Shown: in pieces, positions 1 to 6,560 of the stretch | How the letters are laid out: each line of letters starts with the position of its first letter | How positions within the stretch are numbered: the first letter of the stretch is position 1 | Source: Clostridia bacterium | GTDB lineage: Bacteria; Bacillota_A; Clostridia; Christensenellales; Aristaeellaceae | DNA length: 7,896 bases | Direction: 5' to 3' | Assembly: GCA_017481065.1 (NCBI GenBank) | Contig: JAFUPT010000153.1 | Location: 1 to 7,896 of the forward strand | Made by a program: the position numbers and the translations under genes | The notes under the pieces: model-generated | Seen by the model: only the letters and a program-made list of their open reading frames with translations | Database searches by the model: none | What the model was told of the DNA's origin: nothing

Positions 1-1383
1 CATCTTGCCCAGCATTTCGCTGCGCTCGACGGACACGGTGCCCACCAGCACCGGCTGGCCGGTGGCATGCCTCTTCTGGATCTCCTCCACAACCGCCTTG
101 TACTTGGCCTTCTGGGAGATGAATACCGCGTCGTTCATATCGTTGCGGATCATCGGGCGGTTCGTGGGAATCTGCACGATATCCAGCTTGTAGATGCCGT
201 TGAATTCTTCCTCCTCGGTCTTGGCGGTACCCGTCATACCGGAGAGCTTGTGGTACATGCGGAAGTAATTCTGGAAGGTGATGGTGGCGAGGGTCTTGTT
301 CTCGCGCTCCACCTTCACGCCCTCCTTGGCCTCGATGGCCTGGTGCAGGCCATCGGAATAGCGGCGGCCCACCATCAGGCGGCCGGTGAATTCATCAACG
401 ATCACCACCTGGCCATCCTTCACCACATAGTCCACATCGCGCTTCATCATCTTATGTGCGCGCAGCGCGGAGAGGATGTGGTGGTAGAGCTCCTGGTGCT
501 CCGGCTCGGTCAGGTTTTCCACCTGGAAGAAGGCCTCGGCCTTCTTTACGCCGTCCTCAGTGAGGGAGATGGTCTTGTCCTTGTCGTCCTTGATGAAATC
601 GCCGCTCTCCAGCACCTCGCCGTCCTTGTCCTGCTTGCATTCCTTGAGCCCACGGGCCACGAACTGGTTGGCATAGTTGTACATCTCCGTGCTCTTTTCG
701 CCGTGGCCGGAGATGATGAGGGGCGTTCTGGCTTCATCGATCAAGATGGAGTCCACCTCGTCCACGATGGCGAAGTGCAAATCGCGCTGCACAAGGTTTT
801 CCCGGTAGGTAACCATGTTGTCGCGCAGGTAGTCAAAGCCGAATTCGTTGTTGGTTCCGTAGGTGATGTCCGCGGCGTAGGCGATCTGGCGTTCCTTGGA
901 ATCCAGTTCATGCACGATCAGGCCCACGGAGAGGCCCAGGAAGCGGTAGAGCTTGCCCATCCATTCGCTCTGGAACTTGGCAAGGTAATCGTTTACGGTG
1001 ACGATGTGCACGCCCTTGCCCTGCAGCGCGTTCAGCACGGCGGGCAGGGTGGCTGTGAGGGTCTTGCCCTCGCCGGTCTTCATCTCGGCAATCCGGCCCT
1101 GGTGCAGCACGATGCCGCCGATCATCTGCACATCAAAGGGCCGCTGGCCCAGCACGCGCACCGCAGCCTCGCGGGTCAGCGCGTAGGTCTCCGGCAGCAG
1201 CTCATCCAGGGATGTGCCGCCCTGGGCGCGCTTTTTCAGCTCTGTGATCTTCGCGCGCATATCGTCGTCGCTCAGCTTCTGCATCGCGGGCTCCAGCGCG
1301 TTGATCTTATCCACAATTTTGCGAATCTTTTTCAGCTCGCCATCATTCGAGCCGGCAAGAATTTTTTTCAGAAAATCCAGCAT
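1..1383 (-). CDS. secA: Preprotein translocase subunit SecA (N-terminal 461 residues, cut by window edge)
   Basis: SecA is the cytoplasmic motor ATPase that pushes unfolded preproteins through the SecYEG channel. The reading frame begins [11 protein letters not shown] and stays open to base 1, so the C-terminal part lies outside the window (family members are usually about 800-900 residues). Visible landmarks: Walker A MKTGEGKT at residues 101-108; [13 protein letters not shown] at 178-190; the Walker B/DEVD stretch around 206-211, followed by [14 protein letters not shown]; the preprotein cross-linking domain from about 225; [17 protein letters not shown] near 339-355; [20 protein letters not shown] near 368-387; and the start of the second nucleotide-binding domain with [15 protein letters not shown] at 442-456. 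The ATG is preceded by GGAGG nine bases upstream, and an own promoter lies just before it. About 35 residues (226-270) are rich in Lys, Asp and Glu, probably a short lineage insertion. The family call is very secure. Confidence 0.98.
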   Translation of the reverse strand, partial: MLDFLKKILAGSNDGELKKIRKIVDKINALEPAMQKLSDDDMRAKITELKKRAQGGTSLDELLPETYALTREAAVRVLGQRPFDVQMIGGIVLHQGRIAEMKTGEGKTLTATLPAVLNALQGKGVHIVTVNDYLAKFQSEWMGKLYRFLGLSVGLIVHELDSKERQIAYAADITYGTNNEFGFDYLRDNMVTYRENLVQRDLHFAIVDEVDSILIDEARTPLIISGHGEKSTEMYNYANQFVARGLKECKQDKDGEVLESGDFIKDDKDKTISLTEDGVKKAEAFFQVENLTEPEHQELYHHILSALRAHKMMKRDVDYVVKDGQVVIVDEFTGRLMVGRRYSDGLHQAIEAKEGVKVERENKTLATITFQNYFRMYHKLSGMTGTAKTEEEEFNGIYKLDIVQIPTNRPMIRNDMNDAVFISQKAKYKAVVEEIQKRHATGQPVLVGTVSVERSEMLGKM

Positions 1384-1391
1384 TACGGGGT

Positions 1392-1397
1392 TCCTCC
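1392..1397 (-). promoter_or_regulatory. secA ribosome binding site
   Basis: On the minus strand the sequence TTGGAGGAACCCCGTAATG places a strong GGAGG core about nine bases before the ATG. It fixes the SecA start at base 1383. Confidence 0.85.
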
Positions 1398-1422
1398 AAG
1401 GGTTTCTATTTATACAGCTTAC

Positions 1423-1452
1423 AGTATAGCACAGTTTGATGGTGTTTGACAA
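1423..1452 (-). promoter_or_regulatory. secA promoter (-35 TTGTCA, extended -10)
   Basis: On the minus strand TTGTCA (1447-1452) and TATACT (1423-1428) are separated by 18 bases. The -10 box is preceded by TGTGC, a Gram-positive TRTGn extended -10. Transcription should begin near 1416, leaving a leader of about 33 bases that carries the ribosome site. The same TGTGCTATA(A/C)T core occurs in the promoter of the NAD(P)HX repair gene at the other end of the window. Both look like vegetative sigma-A promoters. Confidence 0.8.
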
Positions 1453-1486
1453 ATATTTTCTTTTGGAGGGTGGGAAGGTGGAAGAC

Positions 1487-1544
1487 GCTGGGGGCTATCC
1501 GCCCCCAGACCCCTGACCAAAGGGCATGATGCCCTTTGGAAACC
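1487..1544 (-). repeat. Hairpin repeat module, copy 2 (inverted relative to copy 1)
   Basis: Read on the minus strand, this module starts GGTTTCCAAAGGG and forms two stems. The first is CCAAAGGGCA/TGCCCTTTGG (1517-1526 with 1530-1539, 10 bp, 3-base loop). After a short TCAGGGG-type spacer comes CTGGGGGC/GCCCCCAG (1488-1495 with 1501-1508, 8 bp, 5-base loop). Its opening 13 bases match the opening of the module at 1733-1818 on the plus strand, and the second stem has the same CTGGGG theme. The stem tips differ but remain paired. It looks like a dispersed non-coding element of unknown function. Confidence 0.65.
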
Positions 1545-1552
1545 TCAGCAAA

Positions 1553-1583
1553 GCAAATCGCGCCATCCGGCGGCGCGATTTGC
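1553..1583. repeat. 12-bp perfect palindrome, GCAAATCGCGCC type
   Basis: GCAAATCGCGCC (1553-1564) pairs perfectly with GGCGCGATTTGC (1572-1583) around a seven-base loop ATCCGGC. There is no T run after it on the plus strand, and only TTTGC follows on the minus strand, so it is a weak candidate for a classical terminator. It could be a REP-like repeat or a barrier to read-through toward secA; the function is not known. Confidence 0.6.
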
Positions 1584-1623
1584 AGGTTATAAAAATACAG
1601 ACCGAAAAGACACCTTCTTGAAA

Positions 1624-1676
1624 CATCTCCTCCGTCAGGCTGCGCCTAACACCTTCTCCTCAAGGAGAAGGCTCTT
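1624..1676. repeat. Two-hairpin dispersed repeat of the CCTTCTCC/GGAGAAGG type
   Basis: Two adjacent stems make one unit. On the plus strand GTCAGGC (1634-1640) pairs with GCCTAAC (1644-1650) around TGC, with one G-T wobble. Then CCTTCTCC (1652-1659) pairs with GGAGAAGG (1664-1671) around TCAA. The order (CTCCGTCAGGC, small hairpin, ACCTTCTCC-TCAA-GGAGAAGGCT) resembles, from memory, a repeat scattered between genes in gut Clostridia. The mobility and function of that family are not settled as far as I know. Confidence 0.55.
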
Positions 1677-1692
1677 TGATTTTCCCATAATC

Positions 1693-1725
1693 AAAACACC
1701 TGTCCCGCTCCGGGGCAGGTGTTTT
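1693..1725. terminator. Bidirectional rho-independent terminator of the transglutaminase operon
   Basis: AAAACACCTGTCCC (1693-1706) pairs with GGGGCAGGTGTTTT (1712-1725) around a five-base loop GCTCC, giving 14 pairs with one wobble. The A/T ends give a TTTT run after the stem on both strands. It lies about 115 bases past the stop codon of the transglutaminase-like gene on the minus strand and is the best candidate for the end of that operon. No plus-strand gene here needs it. Confidence 0.75.
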
Positions 1726-1732
1726 ATGCTGG

Positions 1733-1818
1733 GGTTTCCAAAGGGACACTGTCCCTTTGGCGAGGGTTCTCAGGGAGCAGTGCTCCCTGAGCAGGGGGCT
1801 GGGGACAGCGTCCCCAGC
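1733..1818 (+). repeat. Hairpin repeat module, copy 1 (three stems)
   Basis: Read on the plus strand, this module starts GGTTTCCAAAGGG and carries three near-perfect stems: CCAAAGGGAC/GTCCCTTTGG (1738-1747 with 1751-1760, loop ACT), CTCAGGGAGC/GCTCCCTGAG (1769-1778 with 1782-1791, loop AGT) and GCTGGGGAC/GTCCCCAGC (1798-1806 with 1810-1818, loop AGC). The first and last stems correspond to those of the inverted copy at 1487-1544; the middle stem is extra. None has a T run. Because the module starts 22 bases past the stop of the transglutaminase-like gene, it would be transcribed as part of that mRNA's 3' end. Confidence 0.65.
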
Positions 1819-1839
1819 GTAACCCCCGTTACCTCCCTC

Positions 1840-4263
1840 TTACGGTATGCTCTCCAGATCGCCGATGCCGCGCAGCATCCTTCTCAGGTGGTAGCGGGCG
1901 CGGTCGACGGGGCGCATGTTGTCGAGGAAGTGGACGTAGCTGCGCCGGCCGGCCTCGAGGGTTTCCCGGGTGAGGGGTTTGCCGGAGTAGCGGCTGCGCA
2001 CGACCTCGGAGACGAAGTCCTCGTAATAGGGATTAGGCATGGCCAGCACGGCGCGGGCGGCAAACTGCTCGGGCGTTTCGCCGGACTGGGGAAGGAGCCC
2101 GATTTGCAGAAGCAGGGTGAGTATGCCGCGGTAGAGGATGAGCGCCGCCTGCTGGGAACTGCGGGTGGCCACGCAGAGCTTCAGCGGATCGCTGGCGAGC
2201 AAGCGTTTTCTGCCCCAGAGATAGGCGAGCGCGCATATCGCAAGCAGGATAAAAACGGCCAGCAAAACCCACAGCCATGTATGGTTTTTATCCGGCTGGG
2301 GATCGGGTTTCTCTGCGGAATCTCCGCCGGATGTATCACTGGAATCATGATTTTCCGGTGTATTTTCGCCGTTCGGATCGGGACTGGGAGTGGGATTATC
2401 CGCCTCCCCGGCAAAATCCTCGCCGGGATCGGGGGTGGGCGTAGGCGTGGGATCGGCGCCCAGTTCGGAGTTGTCCTCCCCGGGATCGCTGCCGATATCC
2501 GGGCTGGGCGAGGGGGCGTTTTCGAGGGGATTTTCATTCTCGAAGGGCGTCTCCTCCTCCCCTTCCCCGGCGAGGCTATCGCCTGTATTGCCGGGATCAT
2601 CGTTTCCGCCGTGCTGGGCTTCGTAGGCCCGGGCGGTGGGATCGAAGGGGGTCCAGCCGAGGCCGTTCAGATAGATTTCCACCCATGCATGGGCATTTTT
2701 GCCGGTGACGGTGGTGGAGCCATCCTCCTCGGCGCGCACGAAATAGCCCTCCACATAGCGGGCCGGGATGCCGTTCATGCGGCAGAGCACCGCCATGGCG
2801 GAGGCGAAATAGCTGCAATAGCCCTGCTTTTCCTCCAGCAGGAACCAGGAAACGAAGTCCTCGCCCCGGGCGGGATAGCCGCCCTTGAGGGTATAGGCGC
2901 AGTTTTCCATCAGGTATTTCTGGATAGCGAGGGCCTTTTCCACCGGAGTGGCCGCGCTTTTCGTGAGATCGGCGGCGAGGGCATAGACCCGGGCATCGAT
3001 GCCATCCGGGAGCGCGGTATAATTTTCGGCCATCTCGGCATAGCGGCCGTCGGCATCCTCCTGGTGGGCGGCGGCCGAGGCGATGAGGGCTTCATCGCTC
3101 ACGGGCAGGCGGGTGGAGAAGGCATAGCTGTCGCCAGCCTCCACATCCCGGGTCAGGAAGATTTCTCCGGCGGAATTGTAATAAACGGCGTTGGCGAGGT
3201 CCATTTCAAACGCCGCCATGCGCGCGGGGACAAAGAGGGTGCTGGTGCCGCTGCTGAGCATTTCGACCGAGGCCTGCACGGCGGCAAAGCTGGGATCATC
3301 CGCCCCGGCATCCGTGCCGAACACCGCGCTGCGCACGCCGCTGTGGGTGAAATCATAGTAGAGGTAGCGGGCCTTGGTTTGATCATCGATCCAGGAATAG
3401 CCGGTATAGCTGCGCTTGATGGTGCCGCGCAGGAGCAGGTTTTCCGAGGTTTCAACCTCCATCACCGCGTCCTGCGATGGATTGGCCGGGCCGCCGAGCA
3501 TGGCGACCACGCTGTCGCCGATCATCTCGGCGCGGTTATAGCCCTTTTCATTGATGGTGAAGGCCATGCGCTCCTCGGTAAAGCGGATATAATCCTCCAC
3601 CACGGAGCGGATGCGGGCGGCGGCGTTCTCCAGGGGCGCCCAGGTGGTGCGCCCGGAGGGCACCAGCAGCATGGCCAGCAGCACGATGGCTGCGGCGGGA
3701 ATGAGCAGCGTGGGCCGCATGCCCTCCCTGCCGCCGGCAGCCGCCATGCCGAAGGCGGCAACCCCGGCGATGAGCCCGGGAACCGCCAGCCACAGGGACA
3801 GGCCTTCGTTGGCCGCGAGGGCGCAGATCACGACCCAGAGCAGGATCATCAGCATCATGGGAACGGAGGAAGGGGATTTCACCGCCAGCGCAAAGAGGCT
3901 GCCCAGCAGCAGGGATGCCAGAAGCGCAAGGGAAAAGCCGGCGGCGGCGTGGGCGGCCAATTCCTCGGAAGACAGGCCGCGCTTGGCCGCGAAATCCCGC
4001 ACGAGGGAGGCGATATCTGCCCCGCCGTCAGCAAGCAGCAGCACAAAGCCGCCCGCCAGCACAGCAAAGGCAACGGCGGCCCACAGCCTGCGCTGCCTGC
4101 CGATTTGCACCACAGCTGCCGAGCCCAGCGCGACGGCATACACCGGCAGCCAGGACATTTCAAAGCCCAGCGCGCGCACCGCGAGGAAGGCGGTGCAGCC
4201 GGCCATCAGCGCGGCGGCCAGCGCCGCCGCTGCGGCGCTGAGGATGCGGTTGATTCTATCCAT
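1840..4263 (-). CDS. Membrane-anchored transglutaminase-like protein (TgpA-type), C-terminal DUF4129-like region
   Basis: An 807-residue membrane protein with a transglutaminase/protease-like fold domain; substrate and reaction are unknown. About seven hydrophobic segments (roughly 8-30, 37-53, 60-78, 107-128, 133-150, 155-174, 184-202) precede a soluble region. The core domain, about 425-545, shows Cys483 in KQGYCSYFASAMAVLCR, His525 in GKNAHAWVEIYLNGLGW and Asp541 in TPFDPTA, an intact Cys-His-Asp triad. A low-complexity Pro/Ser/Asp/Glu linker (548-660) leads to one more membrane segment (663-683), basic WGRKR, and a cytoplasmic tail with GETPEQFAARAV typical of DUF4129. Basic residues (RQRR at 56-59, and after segment 8) fit the catalytic domain facing outside. 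It is the last gene of the operon, 17 bases after the DUF58 gene. The ATG follows AGGAG by about 14 bases, longer than usual, but no better start is visible. The architecture is secure; the biological role is not. Confidence 0.92.
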   Translation of the reverse strand: MDRINRILSAAAAALAAALMAGCTAFLAVRALGFEMSWLPVYAVALGSAAVVQIGRQRRLWAAVAFAVLAGGFVLLLADGGADIASLVRDFAAKRGLSSEELAAHAAAGFSLALLASLLLGSLFALAVKSPSSVPMMLMILLWVVICALAANEGLSLWLAVPGLIAGVAAFGMAAAGGREGMRPTLLIPAAAIVLLAMLLVPSGRTTWAPLENAAARIRSVVEDYIRFTEERMAFTINEKGYNRAEMIGDSVVAMLGGPANPSQDAVMEVETSENLLLRGTIKRSYTGYSWIDDQTKARYLYYDFTHSGVRSAVFGTDAGADDPSFAAVQASVEMLSSGTSTLFVPARMAAFEMDLANAVYYNSAGEIFLTRDVEAGDSYAFSTRLPVSDEALIASAAAHQEDADGRYAEMAENYTALPDGIDARVYALAADLTKSAATPVEKALAIQKYLMENCAYTLKGGYPARGEDFVSWFLLEEKQGYCSYFASAMAVLCRMNGIPARYVEGYFVRAEEDGSTTVTGKNAHAWVEIYLNGLGWTPFDPTARAYEAQHGGNDDPGNTGDSLAGEGEEETPFENENPLENAPSPSPDIGSDPGEDNSELGADPTPTPTPDPGEDFAGEADNPTPSPDPNGENTPENHDSSDTSGGDSAEKPDPQPDKNHTWLWVLLAVFILLAICALAYLWGRKRLLASDPLKLCVATRSSQQAALILYRGILTLLLQIGLLPQSGETPEQFAARAVLAMPNPYYEDFVSEVVRSRYSGKPLTRETLEAGRRSYVHFLDNMRPVDRARYHLRRMLRGIGDLESIP

Positions 4264-4277
4264 TGGTATGATAAATT

Positions 4278-4282
4278 CTCCT
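4278..4282 (-). promoter_or_regulatory. Ribosome binding site of the transglutaminase-like gene (unusually long spacing)
   Basis: On the minus strand the DUF58 stop codon TAG runs straight into the ribosome site (AATAGGAGAATTTATC). The GGAG core sits about 14 bases before the ATG at 4263, beyond the usual 5-10. The long spacing and the shared bases with the upstream stop suggest expression depends partly on ribosomes finishing the DUF58 gene. Confidence 0.6.
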
Positions 4283-5465
4283 ATTCAGGATTGTTGGGAG
4301 ATAATGTATCCTCGATCCACGGGTCCACGGTCTGCACGGCCACATTCGCCATCTTGAGCCGTTCCAGCATTTCCAGGGATTCCTCCCGGGGCGCATCGGT
4401 AATCCAGATAAACTTCACCTGCATGCCGCTTCGCTGCATGCGCATGGCGATATCGGCAATGCGGCTGGTGAGGCGGCTGGTGACGAGTATGGCTCCGCCG
4501 GTGCGCTGCATGCGGCGCATCATCAGCGCGAGCACCTGCTCATAGGGATAGGGGCAATCAAAGTCCGCGCGCATCAGCGCATCGGCATAGGAGGGCAGAT
4601 CTGCGGGGGAACGGCCGGTGATCTCCTGCGGCCGCCGCTTCTCAAGCGGCATGCGCACGGGATAGCCCGCCTCCAGCTGGGCCTTGGCGGCGCCGAGGGC
4701 GGATTCGCAGATGCAATCCTCCAGAGTGAGCTTCTGGTCCTGCAGGGCGGTGATTTCGCTGAGATCGGGGATGACCAGGGTATCCGGGCGGGCGCTCTCC
4801 TCAAAGGTGCGCACCATCAGCTCATGCTTGCGCAAGGAGAGCTTCCAGTGGACCTTCTTGAGCTCATCGCCATCCTGCCACTTGCGGGTATCGGAGGGGG
4901 AAGCATTGTCCTCTGTGGCGCGGGAACGGAATTCCGGGCCGATATCCGATGCCTTCAATTCCATCGCCATGGCCTGCGCCGGCTTCGGGCAGACCTCGAT
5001 GCGCAGCAGTTTCTTTCCATACTTCCGGGAAAACTGAAACAGGCCGAATGCATCCCCCGCGATCACGCGGGCCACGCCCACCTCGAAATATCCCCGATGG
5101 GGACAGCGCACCACATTGCGGAAGCTGCGCCGGGCAAAGGGCGGGGAAGCGACGCTCAATTCCTGCTTCGATCCGCCGCCTGCGCCGGGCACATTCAGCG
5201 CCACCCGCAGGCTGCCTGCCGGAAGCAGGGATTTGTGGGAGACGGTGAGTATGGTCATCAGCTTATCGCCGCGCAGCACCCGGGGCTTTACGCCCTTCAT
5301 GGAGACCTGCACAGTGGCGAGCGTCCAGATCGTGGAGATCAGGCCGTAGGCCAGCAGCAATGCGAGGATGAAAAACAGGTAATAATACACGCGCGTGCCG
5401 GTGGTGAGCCCCGCCAGCAGCAGGGCGGCCATGGCAGCCAGCGTACCGATCAGGCGCGCGCTCAC
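4281..5465 (-). CDS. DUF58 family protein (YeaD-type), partner of the MoxR ATPase
   Basis: A 394-residue protein with two N-terminal hydrophobic segments (about 5-21 and 26-50), a poorly conserved middle and the DUF58 signature RKWQDGDELKKVHWKLSLRK at 194-213, followed by HELMVRTFEE to 223. Family knowledge: DUF58 proteins are routinely encoded next to MoxR ATPases, and the domain is related to von Willebrand A folds. DTLVIPDLSE (228-237) fits the first strand of such a fold, but only a partial metal-site motif (Asp-x-Ser) is visible. The start is GTG at 5463-5465: its last bases overlap the MoxR stop as GTGA, a four-base overlap typical of translational coupling. The next in-frame ATG (residue 56) would remove both membrane segments, supporting the GTG. 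Probably membrane-anchored with the soluble part in the cytoplasm; molecular function unknown. Confidence 0.92.
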   Translation of the reverse strand: MSARLIGTLAAMAALLLAGLTTGTRVYYYLFFILALLLAYGLISTIWTLATVQVSMKGVKPRVLRGDKLMTILTVSHKSLLPAGSLRVALNVPGAGGGSKQELSVASPPFARRSFRNVVRCPHRGYFEVGVARVIAGDAFGLFQFSRKYGKKLLRIEVCPKPAQAMAMELKASDIGPEFRSRATEDNASPSDTRKWQDGDELKKVHWKLSLRKHELMVRTFEESARPDTLVIPDLSEITALQDQKLTLEDCICESALGAAKAQLEAGYPVRMPLEKRRPQEITGRSPADLPSYADALMRADFDCPYPYEQVLALMMRRMQRTGGAILVTSRLTSRIADIAMRMQRSGMQVKFIWITDAPREESLEMLERLKMANVAVQTVDPWIEDTLSPNNPE

Positions 5466-6409
5466 TTGACCTTCACCGGAACCTGCACGCCGCTCATCAC
5501 GCCCTGGAGCACGCGCTCGGGGGTCATGTTGCGCATGCGCGCCTCGGGAGAGAGCACCAGGCGGTGAGCCAGCACAGGCTCGGCCATGCGCTGCACATCC
5601 TCGGGGGCAACGTAATCCCGGCCCTCCAGCAGCGCCCTCGCCTGGGCGGCGCGGAGCAGGGAAATGGCGGCGCGGGTGGACACGCCCAGCTGCAGCGCGG
5701 GGCTCCTGCGGGACGCGGCGGCGATTGCCGAGATGTAGGCGCGGACCTCCCGGGAAGAATGCACGCCCTCCACCTCCTGCTGGAGGCGGATGATATCGCT
5801 GCTTGTGCAGATGGGACGCAGCTCCTCCATGGGCTTTTTGCCGGAGGTGTAGCGCTCGAGGATATCGGTTTCCTCCTCTGCGGTGGGATAGCCGATGGAT
5901 ACGCGCATGAAGAAGCGGTCCAGCTGGGCCTCGGGCAGCGGATAGGTGCCCACGAAGTCCACCGGATTCTGGGTGGCCAGCACGATGAAGGGCTGGGGAA
6001 CGGAATAGGTAACGCCGTCCACGGAAACCTGGCCCTCCTCCATAACTTCAAGGAGGGAGGACTGGGTCTTGGGCGAGGTGCGGTTGATTTCATCTGCCAG
6101 GATGATCTGGCTCATGATCATGCCGGGGCGATATTCCAGTTCGCCGGTTTTGAAATTGGCGGCGGAGAAGCCGGTGATATCGGAGGGGGTGATATCCGGG
6201 GTGAACTGGATGCGCTTGAAGGAGCAATCCAGGGAGCGGGCGAGGGCGCTGGCGAGGGTGGTTTTGCCCACGCCGGGCACATCCTCGATCAGCACATGGC
6301 CGCGGCAGAGGATGGCGATCATCATCAGCTCGATGGCGCTCTCCTTGCCCACGATCACCTTGCCCACGTTATTCTTCAGCAACTGCGCAAAACGCTGCGT
6401 AACCTGCAT
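5462..6409 (-). CDS. MoxR-family AAA+ ATPase
   Basis: A 315-residue cytoplasmic ATPase, typical MoxR length. In order: Walker A EDVPGVGKT (42-50), Walker B IILADEINR (102-110), sensor 1 ATQNP (145-149), arginine-finger region LPEAQLDRFF (158-167), and sensor 2 GVSTRA (242-247) in the C-terminal lid. MoxR ATPases are thought to act as chaperone-like remodelers, often for von Willebrand A proteins encoded beside them; the DUF58 gene directly downstream is the likely partner. I place the start at the ATG at 6407-6409 (MQVTQRFAQLL), preceded by AAAGGAG nine bases upstream. The frame stays open to 6589, but the extra 60 residues look nothing like the family and would start upstream of the predicted promoter. 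First gene of a three-gene operon, with a leader of about 90 bases. Confidence 0.95.
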   Translation of the reverse strand: MQVTQRFAQLLKNNVGKVIVGKESAIELMMIAILCRGHVLIEDVPGVGKTTLASALARSLDCSFKRIQFTPDITPSDITGFSAANFKTGELEYRPGMIMSQIILADEINRTSPKTQSSLLEVMEEGQVSVDGVTYSVPQPFIVLATQNPVDFVGTYPLPEAQLDRFFMRVSIGYPTAEEETDILERYTSGKKPMEELRPICTSSDIIRLQQEVEGVHSSREVRAYISAIAAASRRSPALQLGVSTRAAISLLRAAQARALLEGRDYVAPEDVQRMAEPVLAHRLVLSPEARMRNMTPERVLQGVMSGVQVPVKVK

Positions 6410-6418
6410 ATTTTCAAT

Positions 6419-6425
6419 CTCCTTT
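6419..6425 (-). promoter_or_regulatory. MoxR-gene ribosome binding site that decides the start
   Basis: AAAGGAG on the minus strand lies nine bases before the ATG at 6407-6409. Together with family length it rules out the longer open frame that extends to 6589. Confidence 0.8.
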
Positions 6426-6445
6426 GGATGTATTCCATGGTTTAG

Positions 6446-6493
6446 ACGCCTTGCGGCGCATGTTTTGTTCCATATTCTTGCAGCGAAAGCTGC
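6446..6493 (-). other. Two small hairpins in the MoxR-operon leader
   Basis: In the leader transcript GCAGC pairs with GCTGC around TTTC (6480-6493). Further on GCGCC pairs with GGCGT around GCAA (6446-6459, one G-U pair), a GNRA-type tetraloop. Both lie between the predicted transcription start near 6499 and the ribosome site. They may stabilise the leader; I see no known riboswitch. Confidence 0.4.
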
Positions 6494-6505
6494 TTTACCG
6501 ATTTT

Positions 6506-6534
6506 AGTATAGCGATTTTTTCGGGGAAATACAA
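6506..6534 (-). promoter_or_regulatory. Promoter of the MoxR-DUF58-transglutaminase operon
   Basis: On the minus strand TTGTAT (6529-6534) and TATACT (6506-6511) are separated by exactly 17 bases, a good sigma-A match. The predicted start is near 6499. It faces away from the promoter of the NAD(P)HX repair gene, with the two -10 boxes about 53 bases apart. Confidence 0.75.
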
Positions 6535-6536
6535 GA

Positions 6537-6560
6537 AAATCCCCACAGCGGCAGGGATTT
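6537..6560. promoter_or_regulatory. Candidate operator: inverted repeat between divergent promoters
   Basis: AAATCCC (6537-6543) and GGGATTT (6554-6560) form perfect seven-base arms around ten bases, with arm centres 17 bases apart. The site lies just upstream of the MoxR-operon -35 box and ends four bases before the -10 hexamer of the plus-strand gene. Both predicted transcription starts point away from it, so it should not be transcribed from either, which favours a protein-binding DNA site over an RNA hairpin. No regulator gene is visible in the window. Confidence 0.4.

Larger units (their letters stand above)
1384..1839. other. Gene-free, palindrome-dense intergenic region
   Basis: This 456-base stretch holds no convincing gene. 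Its left end is the secA leader and promoter (to 1452). From 1487 to 1832 it is nearly continuous inverted repeats, listed separately: stems at 1488-1508, 1517-1539, 1553-1583, 1634-1650, 1652-1671, 1693-1725, 1738-1760, 1769-1791 and 1798-1818, and a weak one at 1819-1832. Transcription from both flanking operons runs on the minus strand, so the region is both the 3' end of the transglutaminase operon and the upstream region of secA. One stem (1693-1725) has T runs suited to termination. The others lack them and look like dispersed repeat elements. Confidence 0.85.

Noticed and set aside
67..1449. A 460-codon plus-strand open frame opposite secA
   Set aside because: The minus strand encodes unmistakable SecA. 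The antisense product is His/Leu/Val-rich with no family resemblance, its frame runs across the secA start and promoter, and no ribosome site was found.
1553..1583. The 12-bp palindrome as a main terminator
   Set aside because: No adequate T run follows on either strand; the stem at 1693-1725 is a far better terminator.
1487..1832. A CRISPR array or attenuator in the hairpin block
   Set aside because: The repeats are palindromes of different sequences without regular spacing or unique spacers, and no leader peptide or cas gene is present. The stems lie upstream of the secA promoter, so they cannot attenuate secA transcripts starting there.
1618..4545. A 975-codon open frame on the plus strand opposite the transglutaminase-like gene
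   Set aside because: It is antisense to a gene with a clear catalytic triad and membrane segments, passes through the terminator and repeats, and its product is a compositionally odd Gly/His/Ala-rich sequence with no recognisable domain. GC-rich third codon positions of the real gene keep this frame open.
5564..6445. A 293-codon plus-strand open frame opposite the MoxR gene
   Set aside because: It mirrors a MoxR gene with every AAA+ motif; the antisense product is low-complexity Gly/His-rich. It is a codon-bias shadow.
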